A stretch of DNA of 64,000 bases from Casp-actino8 sp964563545 (GTDB lineage: Bacteria; Actinomycetota; Acidimicrobiia; Acidimicrobiales; Ilumatobacteraceae), in assembly GCA_964563545.1 (NCBI GenBank), contig CAZLXB010000008.1, positions 1 to 64,000 of the forward strand, given 5' to 3'. This document shows, in pieces, positions 35,527 to 43,768 of the stretch (positions within the stretch are counted from its first letter, which is position 1; every line of letters starts with the position of its first letter). Both the position numbers and the translations under genes were made by a program. A model generated the notes under the pieces. The model was not told where the DNA came from. It ran no database searches and saw nothing but the letters and a program-made list of their open reading frames with translations.

Positions 35527-36711
35527 TCAGCCGATCGACGTCGAGGATGCCGCGGAGTCGGAGGGCGGTTCCGGGGTGAGCGCCCGGCGGATCGTGTCGA
35601 TCAACATGTCGGAGTCCGACGGTTCCTTGCCGTTCACCAGCACGCTGACCACCGTTCCGTCGGGCAGCCACACGACCATGTCGTGGGTGTTCTCGAGAGT
35701 TCCCGAGTGGCCCCACATCCCACCGGCGAAGATGCGCACACCGAGGCCATAGGTCCAGTCCTCGTCGAGCGGTCCGGCCGACGAGGGTTGCACCATCATG
35801 CGACTGGTGGCCGGCGAGCCAAAGATGGTCCCTCGCCCCAAGGCGTCGACCAACAGTGCGACGTCCGTTGCCGAAGCCACCCAGGCACCGGCTGCCTCGA
35901 GCAACTCCATGTAGTTGCGCCCCGATTCCGAGGCGTACTGCGCGTCGCCTTCATCGTTCATGGAGGTGCGTCCGACTTGCCAATCATCGAGTCGGAGTGG
36001 GTCGAGGACGAGAAGACGCGTGGCGCCTTCCCACGACGTACCGGTCCGCCAACCGAGGAGTCGTCCGAGAATCACGTAGTTGGCGTTGCTGTACGTGAAC
36101 TGCCGACCCGGATCGTCGACCAAGGGGGACTGCAGTACCGCGGCCAGAACGCCGTCGGCATCGAGCCCGGGGGAGTCGAAGAACAAATCGCCACTGCTCG
36201 ACAGACCCGACGTGTGCGACAGAAGTTGGTACACCGTCACGTCGTTCAGGCGGGGATCGACCAGCGAGAATCCGAGTCGGCCCGCGACTTCGGCGAGGGG
36301 TCGGTCGTCGAGGGACATCACTCCGTCCTCGACCGACCTCATCACGGCCATCGCAGTGGCCACCTTGGAGATACTCGCGATCCGAAAACGCGAGTCGGAA
36401 GAAACCGGCGCTGGCGACGAGGCGGCGGAGAACTCCACCCGGTGGATCACTTCTCCGTCCCGGACGACGGCAGCTTGAACGTCGATGGACCCTCGACCCA
36501 CGGTGTCGTCGAGGAGGGTTCGATCGAACCAGTCGAAGTCGAACCCACGGGGGAGCGATGTACTCGACGTGGAAGCGGACGACGTGGTGGCAACCGAGAT
36601 GCCGGTCGTCATCAGGGAAGTGGGGACGTCACCCGAAGTTTCAGCCGATTCGGGCGATCGTTCTCCGCCACAGGCCCCCAGGACGAGCACCGCGACGAGG
36701 AGGTGCCTCAT
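35527..36711 (-). CDS. Serine beta-lactamase-like lipoprotein (class C/esterase EstB family)
   Basis: The 394-residue product starts with a lipoprotein signal (MRHLLVAVLVLGACGG, lipidated Cys at residue 14) and a Ser/Thr-rich linker. The penicillin-binding fold follows with SxxK as SISK in RFRIASISKVATAMAVM, YxN as YSN in FTYSNANYVILG, and HSG in MWGHSGTLENTHD. It would act outside the membrane as a peptidase, esterase or beta-lactamase; true beta-lactamase activity should not be assumed. The start lies two bases past the end of the amidohydrolase gene upstream. Confidence 0.88.
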   Translation of the reverse strand: MRHLLVAVLVLGACGGERSPESAETSGDVPTSLMTTGISVATTSSASTSSTSLPRGFDFDWFDRTLLDDTVGRGSIDVQAAVVRDGEVIHRVEFSAASSPAPVSSDSRFRIASISKVATAMAVMRSVEDGVMSLDDRPLAEVAGRLGFSLVDPRLNDVTVYQLLSHTSGLSSSGDLFFDSPGLDADGVLAAVLQSPLVDDPGRQFTYSNANYVILGRLLGWRTGTSWEGATRLLVLDPLRLDDWQVGRTSMNDEGDAQYASESGRNYMELLEAAGAWVASATDVALLVDALGRGTIFGSPATSRMMVQPSSAGPLDEDWTYGLGVRIFAGGMWGHSGTLENTHDMVVWLPDGTVVSVLVNGKEPSDSDMLIDTIRRALTPEPPSDSAASSTSIG

Positions 36712-36713
36712 CG

Positions 36714-37595
36714 TCAGGCGTCGAGTTTGAGGATGCGCAACGCGTTCTCTCGCAGGAACTTGGGCCAGACGTCGTCCCGGAATGGCACCGACGGCATGTC
36801 TCCGAAGATTCGCTCGTAGGTCAGCCCCATCGGCCAATATCCGGCGTAGATCACCCGATCGGCCCCCCGACTGTTGGCGTAGTCGATGATGCGCGGGTCG
36901 TAGTGCTTGGGCGCGAAAGCGCTCGTCGAATAGTGGAGGTTGGGCCATTTCAACATCAACTTGACCGCGAGTTCGGTCCAGGGCTGGCAACCGTGGCGGG
37001 TCACGATGGTCAGTTCCGGGAAGTCGTAGCAGACGATGTCGAGAAGCTCGACGTGTTGACACATGCTCGGCAACCGAGGTCCCGGTATGCCGGCACAGAT
37101 GAAGATCGGGATACCGAGTTCGGCGCAAACCGAGTAGATCGGATACCAGCGCGCATGGTCGATCGGCACCTGTGGCGTGCAGCCGGCCGGAAAGGTGCCG
37201 ACTGCCTTCAGGCCGAATTCGTCGTGAAGCCGTCGGATCTTGCGGACCTCGTCCACACCGTTGTTGGCATCGGCGCTACACGATGGGATGAACCTTTCCG
37301 GGAATTCGACGAGCGCCCGAACTCCAGGTTCACCCTCGATGCCGATCATCGATCGCTCGATGCCGAAGTGATCCATCGTGTTGATCGCGACTTCGACCGG
37401 GTCCATGTTCTCGGGCAGCGCACCGGGCACGTTGTGCTTGAACAGGTACTCGACCGGGAACATCGTGTCCTTGCTCGACTGCTCTTTGATATTGCCGCGG
37501 AAGAACTCGTAGAGACGTCTCGGATCGGGATCGGGAAATCCCATCATCGTCTCGATCACACCGACGCCCTGGGGGCCGGTCAGGGGCATGGGCAC
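36714..37595 (-). CDS. Amidohydrolase-2 family protein lacking key metal residues
   Basis: The 293-residue product belongs to the amidohydrolase-2 (ACMSD-like) superfamily: VGVIETMMGFP, DHFGIERSMIGIEGEPG, IPIFICAGIPGPR, VTRHGCQPWTELAVKLMLKWPN, then YSTSAFAPKHYDPRIIDYAN. The N-terminal DxH motif is absent (IETMMGF), and the usual GSD before the last metal site is replaced by YAGYWPMG. Known members of this subfamily share these changes, so it may not be a metal-dependent hydrolase. It follows a second amidohydrolase by seven bases. The start may be GTG 37595 or ATG 37589. Confidence 0.82.
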   Translation of the reverse strand: MPMPLTGPQGVGVIETMMGFPDPDPRRLYEFFRGNIKEQSSKDTMFPVEYLFKHNVPGALPENMDPVEVAINTMDHFGIERSMIGIEGEPGVRALVEFPERFIPSCSADANNGVDEVRKIRRLHDEFGLKAVGTFPAGCTPQVPIDHARWYPIYSVCAELGIPIFICAGIPGPRLPSMCQHVELLDIVCYDFPELTIVTRHGCQPWTELAVKLMLKWPNLHYSTSAFAPKHYDPRIIDYANSRGADRVIYAGYWPMGLTYERIFGDMPSVPFRDDVWPKFLRENALRILKLDA

Positions 37596-37602
37596 GTCTC
37601 GC

Positions 37603-38811
37603 TCACTTCCGTCCCGGTTCGCCGAGGAAGGCCCAACCGTTGTCGTGCATGATGCGGCGGATGTCGGATTCTGCGAACCCGTGCAGGTCGTGCAGGAACG
37701 CAGTGGGAACTTCGAGGCCTTCGGCGTGTGGGTAGTCGCTCCCGAAGAGAAGTCTCTCGGCGCCGATCGTGTCGGCCAGGAGACGGAGATCGTCCTCGTA
37801 GAAAGGAGCGATCCACACCTGCTCGCGGAACTGTTCGACCGGATCCTTGGCGAACATGAACGGCTGCTGCGCGTAGGCCTTCTTGAATTTCTTGATCAGA
37901 TTCGGAACCCAGTCGGCACCGGCCTCGATCGACGCGAGACGCAGACGCGGGTGGCGGGCGAGCACCCCGTGCGCGACCATGATCGCGAACATGTCGAAAG
38001 GGGCCCGGTCGCTCGTCATGACCCGCATCGGGGACGAGCGAAAGGCCTCGAAGGCTCCAGTCGGCTCCCAGTCGTCCATGTACTTCCCGTAACCGGCGTC
38101 CCCCGAATGGAAGGCGACCGACACCCCGGCTTCGGCGAGACGCGCCCAGTAGGGGTCGAAGATTTCGTCACCGGGGGAGCGACTCCGCCCATCCGCGGTG
38201 GGAGCGGGCGACGTGCGCATCACGACCACCCGAACGCCGCGTGAGATCGCCCATTCCGCTTCTTCGACCGCCCACTGCGGATCGGCGAGCGTGATGTAGG
38301 GAGCGGCGAAAATCCGTCCTTGATAGTCGAAGCCCCAGTCTTCGTCGAGCCAGCGGTTGAAGGCTCGGAAGGCCGCGCACAACGCGGGAATGTCGTTCTT
38401 GAGCGATTCCTCCATTCCGACGGCGAGCGTGGGAAAGAAGAGAGCGGCACCGATCCTCTGGGCATCCATCAGTTGGAGGCGGGCGTCGCGGTTGCGGTAT
38501 GCCGGACTGATCGGGTCGAGTTCTCCGAAGAGCTTGCGCATGTCGTCGCCGGGAACCTTGCCTCGGAAGTACGCGTCGAGAGCCCCCGGCTTCGATACGG
38601 GATCGAAGGTCGGATTCGGGATGAAACGATTGACGCGACCGCCCACGAGGAGACGCTTCTTGCCGTCGACCGTCGCCCATTGCATGCACCGTGAGGCCAT
38701 CGACTTGGGGATGTGCCGGGTGAAAGCATCCTCGGCCTCGTAGTAGTGGTTGTCGGCGTCGAAGGCGGCGAAGCCGAGTTCCACCGGTGTCGGAACGGCG
38801 ATTGCGGACAT
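37603..38811 (-). CDS. Amidohydrolase-2 family (ACMSD-like) metal-dependent hydrolase
   Basis: The 402-residue protein has the D-x-N-H type metal motif near the start (FDADNHYYEAEDAFTRHI), central VAFHSGDAGYGKY and PRLRLASIEAGADWVPNL, and the terminal LLFGSDYPHAEGLE with the metal Asp. It is typical of large actinobacterial decarboxylase/hydrolase families whose substrates are often aromatic or steroid-derived; the substrate here is unknown. The minus-strand GGGAGG just before ATG 38811 supports the start. It forms an operon with the two genes after it. Confidence 0.88.
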   Translation of the reverse strand: MSAIAVPTPVELGFAAFDADNHYYEAEDAFTRHIPKSMASRCMQWATVDGKKRLLVGGRVNRFIPNPTFDPVSKPGALDAYFRGKVPGDDMRKLFGELDPISPAYRNRDARLQLMDAQRIGAALFFPTLAVGMEESLKNDIPALCAAFRAFNRWLDEDWGFDYQGRIFAAPYITLADPQWAVEEAEWAISRGVRVVVMRTSPAPTADGRSRSPGDEIFDPYWARLAEAGVSVAFHSGDAGYGKYMDDWEPTGAFEAFRSSPMRVMTSDRAPFDMFAIMVAHGVLARHPRLRLASIEAGADWVPNLIKKFKKAYAQQPFMFAKDPVEQFREQVWIAPFYEDDLRLLADTIGAERLLFGSDYPHAEGLEVPTAFLHDLHGFAESDIRRIMHDNGWAFLGEPGRK

Positions 38812-38875
38812 GGAACCTCCCGAGGGTGACGAGAGAACGGTAGCCGAGGGTGCCGTGGGGGCTACCGTCCGCTCC

Positions 38876-39592
38876 GTGTGTGGACGCTTCACCTCGGTCA
38901 CTCCACCCGACGTACTGGCCGAGATCTTCGATGCCGGAACCGAATCCACCGACGGGGCGTTCGTGCCCAACTACAACGTGGCCCCAACGACGCGCGTCCT
39001 GGCCGTCGCCAACGATTCGGCGAACCACCGCCGGCTCGGGCGGTTCTCATGGGGCCTCGTTCCGAGCTGGGCCAAGGACCGCAACGGCGCGGCGCGGCTG
39101 ATCAACGCCCGATCGGAGACCGTGTTCGAAAAGCCCTCCTTCCGTCCCTCGATCCCGGGCCGCCGTTGCCTCATCCCGATGGACGGCTTTTACGAATGGC
39201 GCACCGTGTACTCCGAGACCCGGACGCCCAAAGCGCCCAAGGAGCCCGTCTACGTGACTCGCCTCGACGGACGTCCCCTGGCCGTGGCCGGTTTGTGGGC
39301 CACGTGGAAAGGTGAAGACGGAGCAACCCTCCGGACTTGCTGTGTCATCACGACGGCGGCGAACGGAGTCATGTCACCCATCCACGACCGCATGCCGGTG
39401 ATCGTGGAATCCGAGGACTGGTCGGACTGGCTGAACCGCGACCTCAGCGACCGCGTCCGGCTCGCCGAAATCATGGTTCCGGCCGCCGACGATGTGGTGA
39501 AGGTCGTGGATGTGTCGACGCGCGTCAACTCGATTCGTAACAACTCGCCCGACTTGATCGACGCGATCGAACGGTCGTCACACGACTTCTGA
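38876..39592 (+). CDS. SRAP/YedK (HMCES) family protein, SOS response-associated peptidase fold
   Basis: The 238-residue protein begins with GTG then CGRF, placing Cys at position 2 as required for the DNA-protein crosslink formed with abasic sites. Other family landmarks are PNYNVAPTTRVLAV, LIPMDGFYEWR (catalytic Glu), TCCVITTAANGVMSPIHDRMPVIV (catalytic His). TACCGT ends seven bases before the GTG. It shields abasic sites in single-stranded DNA. Its end overlaps the converging HIT gene by 15 bases. Confidence 0.95.
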   Translation: MCGRFTSVTPPDVLAEIFDAGTESTDGAFVPNYNVAPTTRVLAVANDSANHRRLGRFSWGLVPSWAKDRNGAARLINARSETVFEKPSFRPSIPGRRCLIPMDGFYEWRTVYSETRTPKAPKEPVYVTRLDGRPLAVAGLWATWKGEDGATLRTCCVITTAANGVMSPIHDRMPVIVESEDWSDWLNRDLSDRVRLAEIMVPAADDVVKVVDVSTRVNSIRNNSPDLIDAIERSSHDF

Positions 39593-39997
39593 GCGGCCGG
39601 CCGACCGCAACGCATCACGAATCGCTTCCGCGGCGGAATCCAAGGCACTCCGGTCGACGGATCCGGCCGCGTTGGCGAACGACAACTGGCTCATGTCGGT
39701 CGTGGGAATGACATGGATGTGCATGTGCGGAACTTCGTAACCGGCGATGATCAACCCCACTCGCTCGCATCCGAACGCCGTCTGCTGGGCGCGACCGATC
39801 TCGTGTGACACCGCGAAGAGGTGGCGGCTCACCTCGGGCGGACAATCGATCCAATGATCGATCTCCGCACGCGGAACCACGAGGGTGTGCCCGTGCGCCA
39901 TGGGATTGATCGACATGAAAGCCACGCAGACATCGTCCCGCCACACGAACGTGCCCGGGATCTCGCCGGCGATGATCCGGGTGAAGATCGTCGGCAT
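39578..39997 (-). CDS. HIT family nucleotide hydrolase
   Basis: The 139-residue protein has the histidine triad HMHIHVI (H91, H93, H95) and the N-terminal IFTRIIAGEIPGTFVWRDD. It is a typical HIT hydrolase acting on nucleoside phosphoramidates or dinucleoside polyphosphates. The ATG overlaps the SDR stop, so it is coupled to that gene. Confidence 0.95.
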   Translation of the reverse strand: MPTIFTRIIAGEIPGTFVWRDDVCVAFMSINPMAHGHTLVVPRAEIDHWIDCPPEVSRHLFAVSHEIGRAQQTAFGCERVGLIIAGYEVPHMHIHVIPTTDMSQLSFANAAGSVDRSALDSAAEAIRDALRSAGRSEVV

Positions 39998-40809
39998 CAG
40001 ACCCACCCTCCGGAGGCGGCGAACACGTCCCCCACGCAGTAACTCGACTCCGGTCCGGCCAGAAAGCGCACGAGCTCGGCGAGTTCCTCTGGTTGCCCGA
40101 GACGACCCGCCGGAATCTGCATCCGTATCCCGGCGAGCGACATGGGATCCATCGGGGCCAGCAGGGGGGTGTCGATCCAACCGGGACACACGGCATTGAT
40201 ACGGATTCCGAACGGAGCCACTTCTTGGGCGGTCGACTTGGTGAGGGCGATGATCGCCGCCTTGGCCGCGCAGTAGTGCGGCGCGCCCGCCGCTGGTCGC
40301 AAACCCATGATGGATGAGATGTTCACGATGGACCCGGATCGGCGTGGCGTCATGTGCCGCAGGGCGGCTCGCGTGCCGTAGAAGGTCCCGCTCACGTGAA
40401 CGTTCATCATCCGGTGCCACGACTCATCGGTGAGGCTGACCGTGGCGTCGATGGGCGTCAGTTCGGAAAGTCGACCCTCCATTCGCAGCGCTTGATTGGC
40501 GAACGAGATCTGTGTTCGCTCCGGGTCCGGTGGCGGGGCGATACCCGCGTTGTTGATCAGCACGTCCAGACGGCCGTGATGAGCGACGACGCGGTCGACC
40601 ACGGAGTCGAAGGCCGCTGATTCGGTCACATCGAACACCGCCGCCTCTCCGCCGATGTCGCTCGCCACGAGTCCGGCCGCCGTCTCGTCGATGTCGCCGA
40701 CCACCACATGGGCACCGTCGGCGGCCAGGCGTCGCGCGAACGAAGCTCCGAGTCCGGATCCGCCCCCCGTCACCAGAACGATCCGACCATCCAGAGTCCC
40801 CGATTTCAT
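39997..40809 (-). CDS. Short-chain dehydrogenase/reductase
   Basis: The 270-residue SDR has the nucleotide motif VTGGGSGLG (13-21), an Asp after the second strand (VVGDID) favouring NAD(H), NNAGIAPPP, the catalytic Ser in NISSIMG and Tyr/Lys in HYCAAKAA. A segment of about 25 residues between the NNAG motif and the next helix is longer than usual. Substrate unknown. TAGTGT (40821-40816) lies six bases before the start. Confidence 0.92.
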   Translation of the reverse strand: MKSGTLDGRIVLVTGGGSGLGASFARRLAADGAHVVVGDIDETAAGLVASDIGGEAAVFDVTESAAFDSVVDRVVAHHGRLDVLINNAGIAPPPDPERTQISFANQALRMEGRLSELTPIDATVSLTDESWHRMMNVHVSGTFYGTRAALRHMTPRRSGSIVNISSIMGLRPAAGAPHYCAAKAAIIALTKSTAQEVAPFGIRINAVCPGWIDTPLLAPMDPMSLAGIRMQIPAGRLGQPEELAELVRFLAGPESSYCVGDVFAASGGWV

Positions 40810-40815
40810 GAGCGA

Positions 40816-40821
40816 ACACTA
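40816..40821 (-). promoter_or_regulatory. Probable -10 box for the SDR-HIT pair
   Basis: TAGTGT on the minus strand ends six bases before ATG 40809 in the 70-base gap shared with the divergent phosphatidyltransferase gene. Confidence 0.4.
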
Positions 40822-40867
40822 GACCCGCACCTCGCAGCGGCCATCGAGGCCACTCACGGGTCACCAC

Positions 40868-40873
40868 TACAGT
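40868..40873 (+). promoter_or_regulatory. Probable -10 box for the pgsA-like gene
   Basis: TACAGT ends six bases before GTG 40880, again with no ribosome-binding site between. Confidence 0.45.
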
Positions 40874-40879
40874 CGGACC

Positions 40880-41479
40880 GTGGACTCCCAAGAGCGCTCG
40901 GTCTGGTCGGGCATCGCGACGTGGCCGAACTTCATCACGCTCATCCGCCTGTGTTGTCTGCCGCTCTTCCTCTGGCTCCTCCTCGGTCGCGACGACCGAG
41001 CGTGGGCTGCGTGGCTGCTCGGAGTCCTGGGGGCCACCGACTGGGTGGACGGCTGGGTCGCGCGTCGCTTCGACCAGGTGAGCGAATTCGGCAAGATGTT
41101 CGATCCGACTGCCGACCGCCTGCTCTTCATGGTGGCGATCGTCGCCATCATGATCGACGGATCGGCCCCGATCTGGTTCTGCGTTCTGGTGCTCGTCCGG
41201 GAAGTCGTGTTCGGAGGTCTGGTCGCGATACTCACGCTCTTCTTCGACATGGAGAGGTTCGATGTGAGCTACCTCGGCAAGTGGGCGACGTTCATCTTGA
41301 TGTTCACCTTCCCGGGCTTCGTCATGGGGGAGAGTTCGCTGGCGATCCGCGACGCCTTCTCGGTCGCATCGTGGATCATCGGCCCGATCGGCTTGGCACT
41401 CAGCTACTACACGGCGTTCCAGTACGTGCCGGTCATCCGGGCGAGCCTGCTCCATCGGCGGCAGTCCTCGACTGACTAG
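40880..41479 (+). CDS. CDP-alcohol phosphatidyltransferase (PgsA-like)
   Basis: The 199-residue membrane enzyme has the full family motif: D54, DG57-58, AR61-62, G71, D75 and D79, and several membrane segments. It joins a CDP-diacylglycerol to an alcohol such as glycerol phosphate; the motif does not fix the alcohol. A PgsA-like gene also stands near gcvH-garA in mycobacteria, so phosphatidylglycerophosphate synthase is a reasonable guess. Starts with GTG. Confidence 0.9.
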   Translation: MDSQERSVWSGIATWPNFITLIRLCCLPLFLWLLLGRDDRAWAAWLLGVLGATDWVDGWVARRFDQVSEFGKMFDPTADRLLFMVAIVAIMIDGSAPIWFCVLVLVREVVFGGLVAILTLFFDMERFDVSYLGKWATFILMFTFPGFVMGESSLAIRDAFSVASWIIGPIGLALSYYTAFQYVPVIRASLLHRRQSSTD

Positions 41480-41482
41480 ATT
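41477..41482 (+). promoter_or_regulatory. Probable -10 box for gcvH
   Basis: TAGATT, starting with the stop codon of the preceding gene, ends seven bases before GTG 41490. Confidence 0.45.
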
Positions 41483-41489
41483 GTGAGAC

Positions 41490-41864
41490 GTGGAAGTTCC
41501 CGACGATCTCCTGTATTCCTCGGACCACGAATGGGTGCGGGTGACGGGCTCACTCGTTCGAATCGGTATCACCGACTACGCCCAAGACGCTCTCGGTGAC
41601 GTCGTTTTCGTGCAGGCGCCCGAGGTGGGGCGTCGGGTCTCCACCGGCGAGTCGTTCAGTGAAGTCGAGTCGACCAAATCGGTCTCGGACATCTACGCCC
41701 CGGTCAGCGGGCGAGTGGCCAACATCAACGAGGCACTCTCGGACGACCCATCTCTCGTCAACAACGCGCCGTACACCGACGGTTGGATCTGCGAGATCGA
41801 AGTCGACTCCGACGATTTCTCGCACCTGATGTCGGCGGCCGACTACCGGAACCTCACGGCCTGA
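41490..41864 (+). CDS. gcvH: Glycine cleavage system H protein
   Basis: The 124-residue carrier has the lipoylated lysine in EVESTKSVSDIYAPVSG (K63) and the usual GITDYAQDALGDVVFVQ. It shuttles the aminomethyl group between GcvP, GcvT and lipoamide dehydrogenase. GcvT is 2.4 kb downstream and GcvP is on the other strand. The start codon is GTG. Confidence 0.97.
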   Translation: MEVPDDLLYSSDHEWVRVTGSLVRIGITDYAQDALGDVVFVQAPEVGRRVSTGESFSEVESTKSVSDIYAPVSGRVANINEALSDDPSLVNNAPYTDGWICEIEVDSDDFSHLMSAADYRNLTA

Positions 41865-41865
41865 C

Positions 41866-42345
41866 ATGTCCGACATCTGCCGTCAGTGCGGTCAGCGAAC
41901 GATGTCGGATGCTTCGTTCTGTTCGTCGTGTGGAACGGCGATCCTGCGCGGTGGCGACGAGACCCAGGCGATCAGCCGAGTCGACTCTCGGGATCCGCTC
42001 GCCGGACATGGCGACGTGGCCGTGGACACGCTCGCTCCGGCGCTGACGGCGACGTTGATGGTGCGGTCCGGGCCGCAGGCGGGGGAGCGCTTTTCACTCG
42101 GGCGTTCGACCACCAGGATCGGACGCCATCCCGACAGTGATGTGAGTCTCGACGACATCTCGGTCTCCCGTCGCCACGCCGAGATCGAACGACACGGCGA
42201 CGAGTACGTTCTGCGCGATGTCGGGTCGCTCAATGGGACCTACGTCAATCAACGTCGATCCGATTCGGTCGTGCTCCAGCAAGGTGACGAGATCCTGATC
42301 GGACGATTCCGTCTCCTCTTTCTCGCCCCGGCGGAACAAGTGTGA
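41866..42345 (+). CDS. FHA-domain protein with N-terminal zinc ribbon (GarA/OdhI-like)
   Basis: The 159-residue protein has a four-cysteine ribbon (C5, C8, C19, C22) and a C-terminal FHA domain with GRHPDSDV (86-93), SRRH (101-104) and GSLNGTYVN (120-128). An ETQ segment at residues 32-34 lies where GarA/OdhI carry their phosphorylated ETT motif. In mycobacteria GarA occupies the same place after gcvH and, depending on phosphorylation, inhibits 2-oxoglutarate and glutamate enzymes. The same role here is inference; mycobacterial GarA lacks a zinc ribbon. Confidence 0.87.
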   Translation: MSDICRQCGQRTMSDASFCSSCGTAILRGGDETQAISRVDSRDPLAGHGDVAVDTLAPALTATLMVRSGPQAGERFSLGRSTTRIGRHPDSDVSLDDISVSRRHAEIERHGDEYVLRDVGSLNGTYVNQRRSDSVVLQQGDEILIGRFRLLFLAPAEQV

Positions 42346-43124
42346 GTTCGCGTCCGGCTTCCGAACGCCCGTACTTGTCGATCGGCGAGGTTCTGGGTCT
42401 TCTCCTCGAGGAGTTCCCTGACATCACGATTTCCAAGATCCGCTTTCTCGAGAGTCAGGGACTGATCGTTCCCGAACGCACCTCGTCGGGTTACCGCAAG
42501 TTCTACGACGAGGACGTCGAGCGATTGAAGTTCATCCTCCGTGAACAGCGCGAGAACTTCCTACCCCTTCGCGTCATCAAGGATCGTCTCGAGACACCTC
42601 CCGAAGGCATCGATCGCCCGGTCGAGGCCTCCCACCCGAGCCGAGCCCGCGGACCTCGACGAGAAGTCATCGTCGATCGTCAACCCAAACGCCCCGCCCC
42701 ACCGGATCCGTCCGATTCCCTTGGCCGACTTCCCACCTACAACCGGGCAGAACTCCTCGACCTCAGCGGACTTGGCTCCGAAGCCCTTGCCGAACTCGAG
42801 GGGTACGGTCTCATCGCACCGAAGGCCGGAGGCCGGCCCGTCGGATCGGCCGATCTCTACGACGAGCACGACCTCGCGATCGCCGAAGTCGCTCGGGGTT
42901 TCGTGGAAGCCGGCTTCGACGTCCGCCATCTGAAGGCATGGAAAACGGCCGCCGAACGTGAAGCCGGGCTCTTCGAGCAACGTGTCCTACCGGTGGTCCG
43001 GCGTCGTTCGCCCGATGCCAAAGCCGAAGCCGACCGGCTTCTCGACGAACTCACCGATCTCGGCGGACGACTGAGAGCAATTCTCGTCACCCGGGCGCTC
43101 GGCACACTGCGCGAACCGCGCTGA
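42342..43124 (+). CDS. MerR family regulator (FtsR/Rv1828-like)
   Basis: The 260-residue protein has an N-terminal MerR winged helix (YLSIGEVLGLLLEEFPDITISKIRFLESQGLIVPERTSSGYRKF) and a C-terminal region rich in helices with a second HTH-like part (YNRAELLDLSGLGSEALAELEGYGLI). Length and position between garA-like and bifunctional-nuclease genes match Rv1828/FtsR, which in corynebacteria affects ftsZ expression. The GTG start overlaps the previous stop. Confidence 0.9.
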   Translation: MSSRPASERPYLSIGEVLGLLLEEFPDITISKIRFLESQGLIVPERTSSGYRKFYDEDVERLKFILREQRENFLPLRVIKDRLETPPEGIDRPVEASHPSRARGPRREVIVDRQPKRPAPPDPSDSLGRLPTYNRAELLDLSGLGSEALAELEGYGLIAPKAGGRPVGSADLYDEHDLAIAEVARGFVEAGFDVRHLKAWKTAAEREAGLFEQRVLPVVRRRSPDAKAEADRLLDELTDLGGRLRAILVTRALGTLREPR

Positions 43125-43146
43125 AACGACCCTCTCCGAAGCGGAG

Positions 43147-43152
43147 TATGGT
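43147..43152 (+). promoter_or_regulatory. Probable -10 box for the BFN-domain gene
   Basis: TATGGT ends six bases before ATG 43159. Confidence 0.4.
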
Positions 43153-43158
43153 CGGGAC

Positions 43159-43686
43159 ATGATCGCCGTCGAGTTGGTGGGGGTTCAGCTGCAGAATCCG
43201 GGCCGCGTGAACGTCGTGGTACTGCGCGAACGCGAAGGTGATCGTCGCATCCTTCCGATCCATATCGGTGATCCCGAGGCCGAAAGCATCCGCTTCGCGC
43301 TCGAGGGGCGCGTTCCGGCCCGACCTCTCACACACGATCTCGTGGTCGATCTCCTCGGTGCCCTCGGTGCGGTCCTCGAACGAGTGGTGATCACCCAGGT
43401 CGTCGACTACACCTTCTATGCCGACTTGCAATTGAGTGGTCGCTCGGGCTCGGTATCGGTCTCGGCCCGCCCCTCCGACGCCATCGCCATCGCCCTGCGT
43501 GCAGGTTGTTCGATCTACTGCGAACCCGCAGTCCTCGATGAGGCGGGTCGCACGCTCGACATCGACGACGAGGACGACTCGGACACCGATTCCCCCGACG
43601 GAACACCCCCGGCCGAGGTCGACGAGCTGGTCGGGGAGTTCCGGGACTTCATCGACAGCATCAAACCCGAGGACTTCGCCCCCTGA
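43159..43686 (+). CDS. Bifunctional nuclease (BFN/DUF151) domain protein
   Basis: The 175-residue protein has the BFN pattern LREREGDRRILPIHIGDPEAESIRFALEG, followed by RPLTHDLVVDLLGALGAVLERVVI and SARPSDAIAIALRAGCSIY. The family occurs across bacteria and plants with nuclease activity reported for some members. Position between two MerR genes matches Rv1829. The C-terminus is acidic. A 14-base palindrome CCCCTGATCAGGGG covers its stop codon. Confidence 0.9.
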   Translation: MIAVELVGVQLQNPGRVNVVVLREREGDRRILPIHIGDPEAESIRFALEGRVPARPLTHDLVVDLLGALGAVLERVVITQVVDYTFYADLQLSGRSGSVSVSARPSDAIAIALRAGCSIYCEPAVLDEAGRTLDIDDEDDSDTDSPDGTPPAEVDELVGEFRDFIDSIKPEDFAP

Positions 43687-43699
43687 TCAGGGGTGGACG

Positions 43700-43728
43700 T
43701 TGACGCAACGCGGCTCGCGCCGTACCCT
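43700..43728 (+). promoter_or_regulatory. Promoter for the second MerR gene
   Basis: TTGACG (43700-43705) and TACCCT (43723-43728) are 17 bases apart, a standard sigma-70-type arrangement. The start codon at 43769 is about 40 bases downstream, so this transcript has a leader, with GTGAGG (43757-43762) as a possible ribosome site. Confidence 0.5.
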
Positions 43729-43768
43729 CCACATCCTCGTAGTTACACGCTTGTGAGTGAGGTCGATT

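Noticed and set aside
35527..36711. Antibiotic-resistance beta-lactamase
   Set aside because: The motifs fit the broad class C/esterase/DD-peptidase family; nothing in the sequence shows true beta-lactam hydrolysis.
43683..43696. Palindrome CCCCTGATCAGGGG over the BFN-gene stop as a terminator
   Set aside because: It has no loop beyond the central bases and no T-run after it; it may be a weak hairpin, so it is noted only in the gene entry.
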